DNA of 64,000 nucleotides from Cohnella sp. WQ 127256 (GCF_024519285.1 NZ_JAMZCY010000001.1:806001-870000); one strand, 5' to 3'. Counted from the stretch's first letter, positions 42,815-52,004 are shown. Made by a program: numbers and translations. The notes: a model not told the origin generated them from the sequence alone.

Positions 42815-43734
42815 TGCTGTTGGATTGGTTTCATTCCCATAAGGATATGTCCGGTGTCATTATAGGATCCATGTTTGGAATGGGTGCGAGAATTTTCATG
42901 CTGCGCAGCGATTATCGTCAGTATCCTGCGTATCCGCATGGCAAGATCATTCATCTTGCTCTAGGACTCATTGCGGGGGCATTAGGAGCCGTAGCGGTTC
43001 CCGCTCTATTTAATAAGGATTATACTGCCATTACTTTTCTTGCCTTGGCTGCCCAACAATTTCGTGAGGTTCGCAACATGGAGCGAAATACGTTAACGGC
43101 AATTGATCATATGGAGCTTGTACCGAGAGGTGCGGTATATATAGAAGGCATATCGGTTGTTTTTGAAGGGAGAAATTATTTAGCGATATTTACAGCCTTT
43201 CTATCAAGTCTATTCGTTTTGTTGGTCGCTTGGTGGTGCGGTTTAATCGTAGGGGTGCTTGCGCTTATTGTTGCCCATGTATTCATGAAAGGGAAAAAAA
43301 TATCACACATCGCGGACGTAGAAATGGTTGATGTGAGGTTAGATGGTCCAGATTTATACGTTGGCGATGTCTATATGATGAATGTAGGTTTAGAGGAGAA
43401 CAGAGAGATTATTAGGGAGCAGGGCATTGGCTTTATTTTAACACCGAAGAGCGACGATGCGAAGGTTACCATCGCCAACCTGGGACAACGTCAAGCCATT
43501 CTGCATGATGTATCGACAAGACTGGGTGTTTATCGTGATGATGGGGATCCTGCATTGATGCCTATTGGCAAGCTCGGATTGCGAACAGGCAAGCTAGGTT
43601 TGCTTGTGCTGCCACGTGAGAAGGATATAGATAAGGCTTATCAAGCCGTAAGTAATGTGCCATTACTTGAAGCGGCAGTTCGTATGCCGACAGAAGCGAA
43701 TCGGAAAAGTACGGAGGCGAAGCCCATTGGCTAA
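42811..43734 (+). CDS. YIEGIA-family spore protein (YphB/SeaA-like)
   Basis: A 307-residue protein with membrane segments in the first 155 residues and a soluble C-terminal domain. The family-naming motif appears as VYIEGISVVFEGRNY (about residues 110-124). B. subtilis YphB/SeaA acts in spore envelope assembly. It overlaps yphA by 4 bp and the small following gene by 8 bp. Confidence 0.85.
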   Translation: MMLLDWFHSHKDMSGVIIGSMFGMGARIFMLRSDYRQYPAYPHGKIIHLALGLIAGALGAVAVPALFNKDYTAITFLALAAQQFREVRNMERNTLTAIDHMELVPRGAVYIEGISVVFEGRNYLAIFTAFLSSLFVLLVAWWCGLIVGVLALIVAHVFMKGKKISHIADVEMVDVRLDGPDLYVGDVYMMNVGLEENREIIREQGIGFILTPKSDDAKVTIANLGQRQAILHDVSTRLGVYRDDGDPALMPIGKLGLRTGKLGLLVLPREKDIDKAYQAVSNVPLLEAAVRMPTEANRKSTEAKPIG

Positions 43735-43906
43735 AATCGTCGGTATTATTACGACTGATCGTAACAGAGTAGGTGGCGTTGGTCCGATTTTTGTCGCTCG
43801 CGACAGAGATCACCTGCAAAAAATATCTCATTTACTGGAGAAAGTGCTGGATTGTGCGGCACATACCGTTGATGAAGACCTATTCATTATAGTCGACAGA
43901 CACTAA
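43727..43906 (+). CDS. Capping complex subunit for YIEGIA, 59 residues
   Basis: A short frame with TTG 43727 preceded by ACGGAGGCG, inside the last codons of the YIEGIA gene. The product begins LAKIVGIITTDRNRVGGVGP and ends DEDLFIIVDRH, resembling the small protein usually encoded right after YIEGIA. A longer frame runs upstream to 43655 but without a ribosome binding site. The 8-bp overlap suggests coupled translation and a complex. Confidence 0.75.
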   Translation: MAKIVGIITTDRNRVGGVGPIFVARDRDHLQKISHLLEKVLDCAAHTVDEDLFIIVDRH

Positions 43907-44069
43907 GAAACAGGTGGAATGGACTAAGTTTCAGCAACATTTGCATGGAAGGCGGTAATAACTGTTAGCCAAGCCGCTCTATTTTTGTTATGATAAAAGT
44001 TGTGAGTGTTTTAAATGTGCAAATCATCTAAGATGATGAAACTGTTTGACATGTTGAGGAGTGGAAAAT

Positions 44070-45392
44070 ATGGCACGTCCCGTTATCGCTATCGTTGGAA
44101 GACCCAATGTGGGCAAATCCACGATTTTTAACCGGATTATTGGCGACCGGCTTGCAATTGTCGAAGATAAACCGGGGATTACCCGTGATCGTATCTACGG
44201 TACTGGAGAATGGAATGGAGTTAACTTTAGCGTTATAGATACAGGAGGCATCGAGCTTGAGGGCGATGATAGCTTGCTTCGTTCCGTTCGTGCGCAAGCA
44301 GAGCTTGCCATCGAAGAGGCAGATGTTATTGTTTTTATGGTTGATGCTAAAGCTGGCGTTACGAATGCGGATGAAGAAGTAGCTCAAATGCTATTCCGCT
44401 CCAAAAAGCCTATCGTGCTTGCAGTGAATAAAGTGGATAATTTGCTGCGGATGGATGATATTTATGAGTTTTATTCCCTAGGCTTTGGTGAACCTGTGCC
44501 ACTTTCCGGATCGCACGGTATGGGAATCGGTGACCTACTCGATGCTGCTGTTAACAAGCTGCCCGAAAAGGAAGACCAAGTATACAACGATGATATTATT
44601 AAAGTTGCACTGATCGGACGTCCCAACGTTGGGAAATCCTCGCTTGTTAATGCTATTCTTGGCGAAGAGCGCGTCATTGTTAGTGATGTAGCGGGTACAA
44701 CTCGTGATGCTATCGATACGCCTTTTGAGAAGGACGGTCAAAAGTATGTATTGATCGATACCGCTGGCATGCGCAAGCGGGGTAAAGTATATGAAACAAC
44801 AGAGAAATACAGTGTCATGAGAGCCATGAAGGCCATTGAACGTGCGGACGTAGTACTAGTCGTGATCAATGGAGAAGAAGGCATCATTGAGCAGGATAAG
44901 CATATCGCAGGCTATGCACATGAGAATGGCAAAGCGGCAATATTCGTCGTAAACAAATGGGATGTTGTTGAGAAAAGTGATAAGACAATGCAGCATTTTA
45001 CGAATACAATTCGTGATCACTTCCTGTTCATGTCGTATGCGCCGGTTGTATTCTTGTCTGCACTTACGAAGCATCGCTTAACGAAGCTATTTCCAGTTGT
45101 TAATCATGTTGCGGAGCAACACGCCTTACGAGTTCCTACAAACGTGCTTAACGACATTATTTCAGATGCAATTGCGATTAATCCACCGCCTACCGATAAG
45201 GGACGTAGACTACGAATTAACTATGTTACACAAGTAGCGGTAAAACCGCCAACATTGCTTATCTTTGTTAATGACCCCGAATTGATGCATTTTTCTTATG
45301 AACGCTACTTGGAGAACAAGATCCGTGCGGCCTTCGCATTCGAAGGAACGCCGCTTAGATTGTTCACCCGTAAGAAGTCGGATCAAGAATAG
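44070..45392 (+). CDS. der: Ribosome-associated GTPase Der (EngA)
   Basis: An essential double-GTPase for 50S maturation. Two G domains start with GRPNVGKST (residues 10-18) and GRPNVGKSS (about 184), each with DTAG-type G3 and NKxD G4 motifs (NKVDN, NKWDV), then a C-terminal KH-like domain. The length is 440 residues from ATG 44070, 8 bp after GAGGAG; a GTG at 44061 overlaps the ribosome binding site. Confidence 0.97.
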   Translation: MARPVIAIVGRPNVGKSTIFNRIIGDRLAIVEDKPGITRDRIYGTGEWNGVNFSVIDTGGIELEGDDSLLRSVRAQAELAIEEADVIVFMVDAKAGVTNADEEVAQMLFRSKKPIVLAVNKVDNLLRMDDIYEFYSLGFGEPVPLSGSHGMGIGDLLDAAVNKLPEKEDQVYNDDIIKVALIGRPNVGKSSLVNAILGEERVIVSDVAGTTRDAIDTPFEKDGQKYVLIDTAGMRKRGKVYETTEKYSVMRAMKAIERADVVLVVINGEEGIIEQDKHIAGYAHENGKAAIFVVNKWDVVEKSDKTMQHFTNTIRDHFLFMSYAPVVFLSALTKHRLTKLFPVVNHVAEQHALRVPTNVLNDIISDAIAINPPPTDKGRRLRINYVTQVAVKPPTLLIFVNDPELMHFSYERYLENKIRAAFAFEGTPLRLFTRKKSDQE

Positions 45393-45402
45393 GGGAGTCT
45401 AG

Positions 45403-46020
45403 GTGTTAAACTCGATAATTGCGATTGCTATCAGCTATTTGTTAGGCTCCATATCCTTTAGTATTTTATTCGCGCGGTGGCTCCGTAAAATCGATATCAG
45501 AGAACATGGTAGTGGAAATGCAGGGGCTACAAACACCCTAAGAGTTTTGGGTAAGGGACCTGCCATTTCCGTGTTTTTGCTGGATATTGCGAAGGGATCC
45601 GCTGCTGTATTAATAGGATTGTGGCTCGGGGATGGAAGGGATTGGGTACCGGTAGCGAGTGGTCTTGCTGCAATCGGTGGTCATAACTGGCCAATATATT
45701 TTCGATTCAAAGGTGGTAAAGGAATCGCGTCGACCGTTGGCGCATTAGTGGTGTGGGCATTCGTCCCAACCTTAATTGCAGGTGTTGTCGCGATCCTTGT
45801 TATCGTATTTACCCGCTATGTGTCATTAGGATCGATGATTTTCGCGGTATTACTGCCCATTTTATTTTACTTCTTTGATTTAGAAGCGGCCTATATCTGG
45901 GGAGCATTAGTCGTTGCGATATTGGCCATTGTTCGCCATCGCAAAAATATCGTTAAACTCATGAATGGCACTGAGAATAAGATAGGCAGTAGCAAAAAGG
46001 GTGAACCTCATGGAGCATAA
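45403..46020 (+). CDS. plsY: Acyl-phosphate:glycerol-3-phosphate acyltransferase PlsY
   Basis: Puts the first acyl chain on glycerol 3-phosphate from acyl-phosphate. The 205-residue protein has about five membrane helices and the three loop motifs GSGNAGATNTLR, GHNWPIYFRFKGGKGIA and RHRKNI. GTG 45403. Its product feeds plsC (38.1 kb); its substrate comes from GpsA, encoded next. Confidence 0.95.
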   Translation: MLNSIIAIAISYLLGSISFSILFARWLRKIDIREHGSGNAGATNTLRVLGKGPAISVFLLDIAKGSAAVLIGLWLGDGRDWVPVASGLAAIGGHNWPIYFRFKGGKGIASTVGALVVWAFVPTLIAGVVAILVIVFTRYVSLGSMIFAVLLPILFYFFDLEAAYIWGALVVAILAIVRHRKNIVKLMNGTENKIGSSKKGEPHGA

Positions 46021-47053
46021 AAAAGTAGCTGTCATCGTTGCAGGTAGCTGGGGGACAGCGTTATCAAGAGTATTGGCCGATAATGGACATCTCGTGAAGC
46101 TCTGGACCCGTAATGAGGCCCAAGCAGATCAAATAAACGTTGAGCGTCGTAATGAGAAGTTTCTTCCGGGTGCAATATTACCGGAAGGCATTACGGCTAC
46201 AACAGATATGGCTGAAGCCGTTAAGGATGCGGAAGCGGTCTTGTTCGTCGCTCCTTCTTCGGCGATGCGCGATGTCGCTCGTCAAGTGGCGAAATATATA
46301 CATAAGGATGCCTTGGTCATACACGCGACTAAGGGATTCGAGAGTGAGAGTCTGAAGAGGATGTCCACTGTTCTTGCAGAGGAGCTTCATCTTCCTGAGG
46401 AACAAATCGTTGTATTGTCCGGACCAAGCCATGCGGAGGAAGTCATTAATCGGCATCCGACGACGGTTGTGGTTGCTTCCGAACAATTATCATGCGCAGA
46501 AGCAGCACAAGACTTATTCATGAATGATGCGTACTTCCGTGTGTACACGAATCCAGATGTTATCGGTGTTGAAACCGCAGGAGCCATTAAAAATATTATT
46601 GCGCTAGGTGCTGGTCTATCCGATGGTCTAGGTTTCGGTGACAACGCAAAAGCTGCACTCATTACGCGTGGATTAGCGGAAATTGCCCGCTTAGGTGCTG
46701 CGATGGGTGCGAACCCCTTAACATTTGCAGGCTTAGCTGGTGTTGGTGATTTGATTGTAACCTGCACGAGTCAGCATAGTCGGAATTGGAGAGCCGGATC
46801 CATGCTTGCGCAAGGTCTGCCCCTGAATGAAGTTCTTGAGCGCATGGGGATGGTTGTTGAGGGTGTACGTACGACGAAGGCTGCTCATGTGCTATCCGAT
46901 CAATATCATGTTGAGATGCCCATTACTGATCAGCTGTATGCTGTATTATTTGAAGGGCTGTCTCCTGAGAAAGCGGTAGGAGCACTAATGGGACGTGTCC
47001 GTACTCATGAGATTGAGGAAATTGCTTCTGCTTCCCGAGAGGAATGGCTTTAG
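46010..47053 (+). CDS. gpsA: Glycerol-3-phosphate dehydrogenase [NAD(P)+]
   Basis: Reduces dihydroxyacetone phosphate to glycerol 3-phosphate for lipids. The 347-residue protein has the catalytic region with Lys in ATKGFE and GAIKNIIALGAG, plus the GDLIVTC motif. The dinucleotide motif reads V10-A-G12-x-x-G15 where most homologues have GxGxxG, so the first glycine is Val. It overlaps plsY by 11 bp. ATG 46010 follows AAAAAGGGTGA. Confidence 0.95.
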   Translation: MEHKKVAVIVAGSWGTALSRVLADNGHLVKLWTRNEAQADQINVERRNEKFLPGAILPEGITATTDMAEAVKDAEAVLFVAPSSAMRDVARQVAKYIHKDALVIHATKGFESESLKRMSTVLAEELHLPEEQIVVLSGPSHAEEVINRHPTTVVVASEQLSCAEAAQDLFMNDAYFRVYTNPDVIGVETAGAIKNIIALGAGLSDGLGFGDNAKAALITRGLAEIARLGAAMGANPLTFAGLAGVGDLIVTCTSQHSRNWRAGSMLAQGLPLNEVLERMGMVVEGVRTTKAAHVLSDQYHVEMPITDQLYAVLFEGLSPEKAVGALMGRVRTHEIEEIASASREEWL

Positions 47054-47130
47054 GAAAATCAAGAACTAGCCCACACGCTTCGCCTTTTTTCCTCATAGGA
47101 TGATGTGCAAACACCCGGAGGAGGGGAAGC

Positions 47131-47403
47131 ATGGACAAATTTCCTAAAGATTTACTTGGCGCTGTTAACAAAAAGGCAGGGAAAAGTATTTCCGAGAATT
47201 CCATTAAGAAAATAGCGAGTGGCGTAACTCCAAGTACGTTGCAAAGCGAAGCACAGATCAGGCAACTGATTAAACAAGTGTCGACTATGGCTAACGTGCC
47301 CGTTTCCGATGATACGGTGAAGGAAATTGTAAATGCCGTGAAGAAGAGTGGGATGAACTTAAATAGCTTGGAGTCGCTTGTGAAGATGATGATTAAGAAA
47401 TGA
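47131..47403 (+). CDS. spoVIF: Stage VI sporulation protein F-like
   Basis: A 90-residue basic, helical protein. The segments SENSIKKIASGVTP and QLIKQVS...VPVS recall SpoVIF (YjcC), which helps late coat assembly through GerE. GGAGGGG precedes ATG 47131. It lies between gpsA and yphE and ends at a strong hairpin. Confidence 0.75.
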   Translation: MDKFPKDLLGAVNKKAGKSISENSIKKIASGVTPSTLQSEAQIRQLIKQVSTMANVPVSDDTVKEIVNAVKKSGMNLNSLESLVKMMIKK

Positions 47404-47456
47404 AAACAGCCGTCCAACTGCGTGGTTACTGCAGGGGGGACGGCTGTTTAGTTAAT
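47404..47456 (+). terminator. Terminator after spoVIF
   Basis: AAACAGCCGTCC and GGACGGCTGTTT form a perfect 12-bp stem around a 22-base loop, followed by AGTTAATG. Confidence 0.8.
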
Positions 47457-47539
47457 GAACGATGTTTGACAAATAGGTCAGAAAATGTCGATGCATCTGC
47501 TTCAAGCTCTGTCGAATTTATTTGTATGTTTCTTTCGTT

Positions 47540-47568
47540 TTGTCATTATTGTTCTAGAATGGTATAAT
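47540..47568 (+). promoter_or_regulatory. Candidate sigma-A promoter
   Basis: TTGTCA (47540-47545), 17-bp spacer, TATAAT (47563-47568), 42 bp before the DUF2768 gene. It probably drives the following five-gene run up to yphF. Confidence 0.7.
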
Positions 47569-47609
47569 ATTATGCATTTGAGTCCTTGAGAATACGGAGG
47601 AATACATAG

Positions 47610-47825
47610 ATGTATATGATGCTACAAATTTTTATGGCTGCCAAGCTAGATGCAATGAGTAAAATGTGGCTTTCTTTGATTGGCATTGGGTTAATGGTCG
47701 TTGCAGCACTCATTATTACATTCGCACGTACGAAGACTAAAGGCTGGATACGAGTTGTTCTGACTCTATTTGCTATTGTTCTGCTCATCTATGGATTGAT
47801 TAGTGGTCTTATATCTATTCTTTAA
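47610..47825 (+). CDS. yphE: DUF2768 membrane protein (YphE-like)
   Basis: A 71-residue protein with two membrane helices (about 18-40 and 48-68). Size, layout and position after gpsA match YphE of B. subtilis. Function unknown. TACGGAGGAATACATAG precedes ATG 47610. Confidence 0.78.
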   Translation: MYMMLQIFMAAKLDAMSKMWLSLIGIGLMVVAALIITFARTKTKGWIRVVLTLFAIVLLIYGLISGLISIL

Positions 47826-47849
47826 TGGTTTGTTTGGAGGGGCTTAAAC

Positions 47850-48143
47850 TTGATTACGCTAATTGGAAAAACACTTACAAAAACGACAGAAGCTCAATTG
47901 GGCCAAAGTTTGCTAAAAATTGCACAAGAGGCTTCCGTAGATTGGCAGTTTAATTGCTCACGGGGAACTTGTGCGAGGTGCAGGTGTATCATATTAGAAG
48001 GCGCGGATTATCTCTCTGAAGTTAATGATGCGGAATGGGACCGTCTGGGGCCTGATGAGCTAGATGCAGGTTATCGGCTTGGTTGCCAAGCAGTTGTTGA
48101 ACAGGATGGAAATATTAAAGCAATGAATAAAACCTATTTTTGA
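47850..48143 (+). CDS. [2Fe-2S] ferredoxin
   Basis: A 97-residue plant-type ferredoxin domain. The cluster cysteines are C36-x4-C41-x2-C44 and C79 in RLGCQ; an extra Cys46 follows. TTG 47850 lies ten bp after TGGAGGGG. The next gene is a nucleotidyltransferase-like protein and then a second ferredoxin. The electron partner is unknown. Confidence 0.88.
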   Translation: MITLIGKTLTKTTEAQLGQSLLKIAQEASVDWQFNCSRGTCARCRCIILEGADYLSEVNDAEWDRLGPDELDAGYRLGCQAVVEQDGNIKAMNKTYF

Positions 48144-48165
48144 ACGATGAATGGAAGTGACCCGA

Positions 48166-48786
48166 ATGGGTATTGATTTGCCAGCTTCCGCACTTGCACG
48201 CTTAGCCGCAATGTTGGATGGCTGCAAAGCGACTTGGGTTGTTGGGGGTAGTACGGGGTTAGTATTAAGGGGGGCAAAGCTAGACCGCGCTCCAAGGGAT
48301 TTAGACATCTATGTGGATAACGCTTCTGTTTCTATTGTCCATGAGAGACTCAGTTCGTACGCATTGGATGAGCCCGTGGATAATCAAACGGAGAGATATC
48401 AATCGATCCTTTCTCATTATAATATTATCGGGACACAAGTGGAATTAGTCGGGGATTTTCGCGTATCAGCCTATCAGTCGTTATATACGACCGAAGTGAG
48501 CCCATTTTTGTTTCCGAATAGTGACAAAATTAGTGTTGAAGGCTATGAAGTCCCGTTAGTTCCACTCGGTCACGAGTTAATTTTTAATTTGCTTCGGGAT
48601 CGGAAGGACAGGGCTGAAGTTGTGGGTCACTTAATTAGACAAGCTCCCGAACGGCATCTGCCCATTTTACATGCTCTGCTGAAGAGAAATTCAATTTCTT
48701 CCGATATCGCAGCCGAAGCATTAAACTTAGCAAATAATGTTGCTCAATATCCTTCGCCCTCGTCTTCGAACAAGGAGCCGGTATGA
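48166..48786 (+). CDS. Nucleotidyltransferase-fold protein
   Basis: A 206-residue protein with the polymerase-beta/minimal nucleotidyltransferase signature: VVGGST (GGS at 27-29) and RDLDIYVD (DLD at 45-47), followed by alternating strands and helices. A third catalytic carboxylate may lie in QVELVGDF. It resembles tRNA-nucleotidyltransferase head domains or MNT proteins without an HEPN partner. ATG 48166 follows GGAAGTGA; an ATG at 48151 lacks a binding site. It overlaps the second ferredoxin by 4 bp. Confidence 0.65.
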   Translation: MGIDLPASALARLAAMLDGCKATWVVGGSTGLVLRGAKLDRAPRDLDIYVDNASVSIVHERLSSYALDEPVDNQTERYQSILSHYNIIGTQVELVGDFRVSAYQSLYTTEVSPFLFPNSDKISVEGYEVPLVPLGHELIFNLLRDRKDRAEVVGHLIRQAPERHLPILHALLKRNSISSDIAAEALNLANNVAQYPSPSSSNKEPV

Positions 48787-49145
48787 CAAATCAACATTTG
48801 GTCACCTTTGAGCCTGATAACCGTTCTATATCTGTTCGACCAGGGACGACATTGCTGGATGCTTCTCGTCGTGCAGGCGTACATATCCGTACTCGGTGTG
48901 GAGGCGTTGCTGGATGCTTAATGTGCAAGGTGCATGTGGCAGACGAGCAGCTTGAATTTCTACAGTCGCCTACTCTAGCAGAATCGCGCAAGCTTGGTTC
49001 CCAATTGGCGGAGGGATTACGTCTTTCCTGCCAAGCACGGACGAAGGGGAATGTTATCGTTACGATACCGGAAGATCCCTTAAAAGCAGCGATACGCAAG
49101 AAGCTAGCGGAGCAGCAAGAAGAGGATAACGATTGGTTTAAATGA
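48783..49145 (+). CDS. [2Fe-2S] ferredoxin, adrenodoxin-type spacing
   Basis: A 120-residue ferredoxin with C39-x5-C45-x2-C48 and C83. The x5 spacing is that of the adrenodoxin/ISC type, unlike the x4 spacing of the ferredoxin two genes upstream. The C-terminus is charged (KKLAEQQEEDNDWFK). It overlaps the nucleotidyltransferase gene by 4 bp (ATGA), so the two are co-translated. Confidence 0.88.
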   Translation: MTNQHLVTFEPDNRSISVRPGTTLLDASRRAGVHIRTRCGGVAGCLMCKVHVADEQLEFLQSPTLAESRKLGSQLAEGLRLSCQARTKGNVIVTIPEDPLKAAIRKKLAEQQEEDNDWFK

Positions 49146-49163
49146 TACCTTCCAGGAGGACTA

Positions 49164-49898
49164 ATGATGAATTTACGCAAAATTCCTAAAGTCATTGTAT
49201 TAGGTCTGCTCACTATGATGTTATTCTCCCTCACAGGCTGCCTGTACCCTGACGATCAAAGTAAAGTGGGCAATGGATCTGCGAGGGAATCCGTGTTAGT
49301 TGTGCAGGATGCTGTAGATCGCTATCAAGAAAAAACGGGTGTGCTTCCGATGCAGAATGCTGATGCTAAGACGCTTGAGTATGAGAAGTTCAGGGTTGAT
49401 TTCGGCAAGCTTAAGCGCATGGACTTCATTGCTCAAGTTCCTTCCACTGCATTCGAGAATGGTGGTGGCTTTCAATTTCTGATCATTGATGAGGAAATGA
49501 ATCCGCTTGTTAAGCTTTTGGATCTAGCTGTGTTTCAGGCGGTAACCGATGTGCAGAAAAAGGTCGATGCTTACCGTACAAGTCATGCGAATCAGAATCC
49601 TTCAGGTGATGAGCTTTACCCAGGCTTTCAGATGATCAATTTCAAGAAGCTAAACATGAGTGAGCCGAAAATTAAAAGCATGTTCTCGAATCAATCATTG
49701 AATTTACTTGTGAATGAACAAGGCCAAGTGCTCGTAGATTACGGGACTGATGTGATGGCTGCTGTTAAGAAGTTGAATGATCAGCCGCAACCTGAAGTAG
49801 ATTTACGCCGTGTTCTCATCGAAGCCTCTTATTTCGTTCCAGTACGTTCCCCTGTGTATCATTGGGTGAATGGAGAGCCGCTACCCGTGCGGGCATAA
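49164..49898 (+). CDS. yphF: YphF-like lipoprotein
   Basis: A 244-residue lipoprotein with lipobox LFSLTGC (lipidated Cys about residue 26) and a long soluble domain rich in alternating helices. It matches YphF of B. subtilis in size and place before spoIVA. Its role is not known. CCAGGAGGAC precedes ATG 49164. Confidence 0.82.
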   Translation: MMNLRKIPKVIVLGLLTMMLFSLTGCLYPDDQSKVGNGSARESVLVVQDAVDRYQEKTGVLPMQNADAKTLEYEKFRVDFGKLKRMDFIAQVPSTAFENGGGFQFLIIDEEMNPLVKLLDLAVFQAVTDVQKKVDAYRTSHANQNPSGDELYPGFQMINFKKLNMSEPKIKSMFSNQSLNLLVNEQGQVLVDYGTDVMAAVKKLNDQPQPEVDLRRVLIEASYFVPVRSPVYHWVNGEPLPVRA

Positions 49899-49914
49899 AG
49901 AGCTAGCCTATCAG

Positions 49915-49967
49915 AAAGTCGCATTTCCCTGTCCAAAGGACTGTGAGGGAATGCGGCTTTTGTTTAT
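49915..49967 (+). terminator. Terminator after yphF
   Basis: AAGTCGCATTTCCCT and AGGGAATGCGGCTTT form a 15-bp stem with one mismatch followed by TTTG. It lies in the 304-bp gap before spoIVA; the rest of the gap holds a sigma-E-like promoter and a long leader. Confidence 0.85.
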
Positions 49968-49995
49968 ATTTCCACAATCTATTTAAGCGAAGTTG

Positions 49996-50024
49996 ACATA
50001 CAAGTCTCTCTTTTTTCATATGAT
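49996..50024 (+). promoter_or_regulatory. Candidate sigma-E promoter of spoIVA
   Basis: ACATACAA (49996-50003), a 13-bp spacer and CATATGAT (50017-50024) fit the sigma-E pattern and match the geometry before dacB. It would give a leader of about 170 nt containing GCCGACAGGCGTTAGTCGGC, which can fold. Confidence 0.55.
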
Positions 50025-50202
50025 CATGGGGGAAACAACAGGAGCGCCGACAGGCGTTAGTCGGCAGGGCAAACATTTTGTGCGGGCAGCGTCATAAATG
50101 TGCCGTTCGCGTAATACAATGTTACCAGTCCAAGTTCGTGTACGAGTTCCGCCCTGAAGGCGGGTCACGAAAGTTTCGCGATTACGATGGGAGGGAATCT
50201 CA

Positions 50203-51681
50203 GTGGAAAAAGTGGACATTTTCAAAGATATTGCCGAACGCACCGGCGGTGATATCTACCTCGGGGTCGTGGGTGCCGTCCGTACGGGCAAATCGACCTT
50301 TATCAAACGGTTTATGGAAACCGTAGTATTGCCTAATATTGCGCACGAAGCGGACCGGGTACGCGCAATTGATGAGCTGCCGCAAAGTGCGGCAGGTCGA
50401 ACAATTATGACGACGGAGCCCAAGTTCGTTCCGAACAATGCAGTGCAGCTAAAAGTAGCTGAAGGTCTTGAAGTTAATGTTCGCCTTGTGGATTGCGTCG
50501 GATATACCGTCGAAGGGGCGAAAGGCTTCGAGGACGAAGGCGGACCGCGAATGATTACGACACCGTGGTTCGAGGATCCTATTCCGTTTCAGGAAGCTGC
50601 GGAGATTGGTACGCGCAAAGTTATACAAGAGCATTCTACGCTTGGTGTAGTCGTTACGACCGATGGTTCGATCGCTGAAATTCCACGTAGCTCTTACGTG
50701 GATGCAGAAGAACGAGTCATTAACGAGTTAAAAGAGGTTGGCAAACCATTCGTATTAGTCGTAAATTCAGCGCGGCCTAAGGGTGAAGAAGCTCAGGCTC
50801 TTCGCAATGAGTTAGCCGCTAAATACGATATCCCCGTAATGACTTTAAGCGCTGCTACGATGGGCGAAGAGGAAGTTATGGGCGTGCTTCGTGAGGTGCT
50901 TTACGAGTTCCCTGTCCATGAAGTGAACGTTAATCTCCCAAGCTGGGTCATGGTTCTCAGTGAAGGTCATTGGCTTCGCGCAAGCTACGAGAATTCCGTT
51001 CGCGAAACCGTAAAAGACATCCGCCGTCTTCGTGATGTAGAGCGCGTAGTCGAACAATTTATGGAATATGATTTTGTTGCGCGTGCCGGTTTAAGCGGTA
51101 TGAATATGGGCCAAGGAGTCGCGGAAATTGATCTGTATGCTCCAGATGAATTGTACGATAAAATTCTCATGGAAGTCGTTGGAACCGAAATTCGCGGTAA
51201 AGATCACTTACTCCAGCTCATGCAGGATTTCTCTCATGCGAAACGAGAGTATGATCGGTTCGCTGAAGCACTTGAGATGGTCAAAACAACAGGCTATGGC
51301 ATTGCTGCCCCATCCCTTGCTGAGATGGCGCTCGATGAGCCAGAGCTTATCCGTCAAGGCTCTCGCTTCGGTGTGAGACTCAAGGCTACGGCTCCTTCGA
51401 TTCATATGATCCGTGTAGATGTCGAATCTGAATTCGCACCTATTATCGGAACGGAAAAGCAGAGTGAGGAGCTTGTCCGCTATCTGATGCAGGATTTCGA
51501 GAAGGATCCGATTAAGATTTGGGAATCTGACATATTCGGTCGTTCCTTACATTCGATTGTGAGAGAGGGCATCCAAGGCAAAATAGCGATGATGCCGGAT
51601 AATGCTCGATACAAGCTTCAGGAAACGCTTGGTCGTATTATCAATGAAGGTTCTGGCGGTTTGATCGCGATTATATTGTAA
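50203..51681 (+). CDS. spoIVA: Stage IV sporulation protein A (coat morphogenetic ATPase)
   Basis: SpoIVA polymerises on the forespore surface with ATP hydrolysis and forms the base on which the coat assembles. The 492-residue protein has the Walker A motif GAVRTGKS (24-31), the switch region VRLVDCVGYTVEGAKGFED and the conserved C-terminal end NEGSGGLIAIIL, needed for anchoring. GTG 50203 follows GGGAGGGAATCTCA. It is the end of the yph/spoIVA block. Confidence 0.97.
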   Translation: MEKVDIFKDIAERTGGDIYLGVVGAVRTGKSTFIKRFMETVVLPNIAHEADRVRAIDELPQSAAGRTIMTTEPKFVPNNAVQLKVAEGLEVNVRLVDCVGYTVEGAKGFEDEGGPRMITTPWFEDPIPFQEAAEIGTRKVIQEHSTLGVVVTTDGSIAEIPRSSYVDAEERVINELKEVGKPFVLVVNSARPKGEEAQALRNELAAKYDIPVMTLSAATMGEEEVMGVLREVLYEFPVHEVNVNLPSWVMVLSEGHWLRASYENSVRETVKDIRRLRDVERVVEQFMEYDFVARAGLSGMNMGQGVAEIDLYAPDELYDKILMEVVGTEIRGKDHLLQLMQDFSHAKREYDRFAEALEMVKTTGYGIAAPSLAEMALDEPELIRQGSRFGVRLKATAPSIHMIRVDVESEFAPIIGTEKQSEELVRYLMQDFEKDPIKIWESDIFGRSLHSIVREGIQGKIAMMPDNARYKLQETLGRIINEGSGGLIAIIL

Positions 51682-51696
51682 GCTGTTTCATTAAGG

Positions 51697-51752
51697 AAAC
51701 CCAAAGTGCTGAGGTGGGAGCTGCTCCCATCGAGCGTTTTGGGTTTTTTTTA
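51697..51752. terminator. Terminator after spoIVA
   Basis: AAACCCAAAGTGCT pairs with AGCGTTTTGGGTTT, with an inner GGTGGGAG/CTCCCATC stem, followed by a long T run. The remaining ~250 bp before the ABC transporter hold its promoter and nothing else I recognise. Confidence 0.9.
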
Positions 51753-51930
51753 CTAGAGAAGATGTAATTTGTCTCCTAAAGAAGTGAAATATAGTGCTGT
51801 CATTTAAGCGGATATGGAGAAATGATAGATTGGATGTTGTCATAGATAAGGAAATGACCTAGAATAATGGATGGTATTAGCGCGTAAACCTAGAGTATAC
51901 AAGCATTTTCATTAAATAATTAAAAACCGA

Positions 51931-51969
51931 TTGACATACTCGGAATAAATGTTTATAGTAAATTTATTC
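51931..51969 (+). promoter_or_regulatory. Promoter and operator-like repeat of the sugar ABC operon
   Basis: TTGACA (51931-51936), 17-bp spacer, TATAGT (51954-51959). An inverted repeat GAATAAAT (51943-51950) / ATTTATTC (51962-51969) brackets the -10, the usual place for a repressor operator. Confidence 0.6.
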
Positions 51970-52004
51970 TATTAAGCAGCGAAGACTTGGGAGGAAACAA
52001 AGAG

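Noticed and set aside
47850..49145. Toxin-antitoxin system of the MNT-HEPN type
   Set aside because: The nucleotidyltransferase-like gene has ferredoxin neighbours and no HEPN partner; nothing indicates a toxin.
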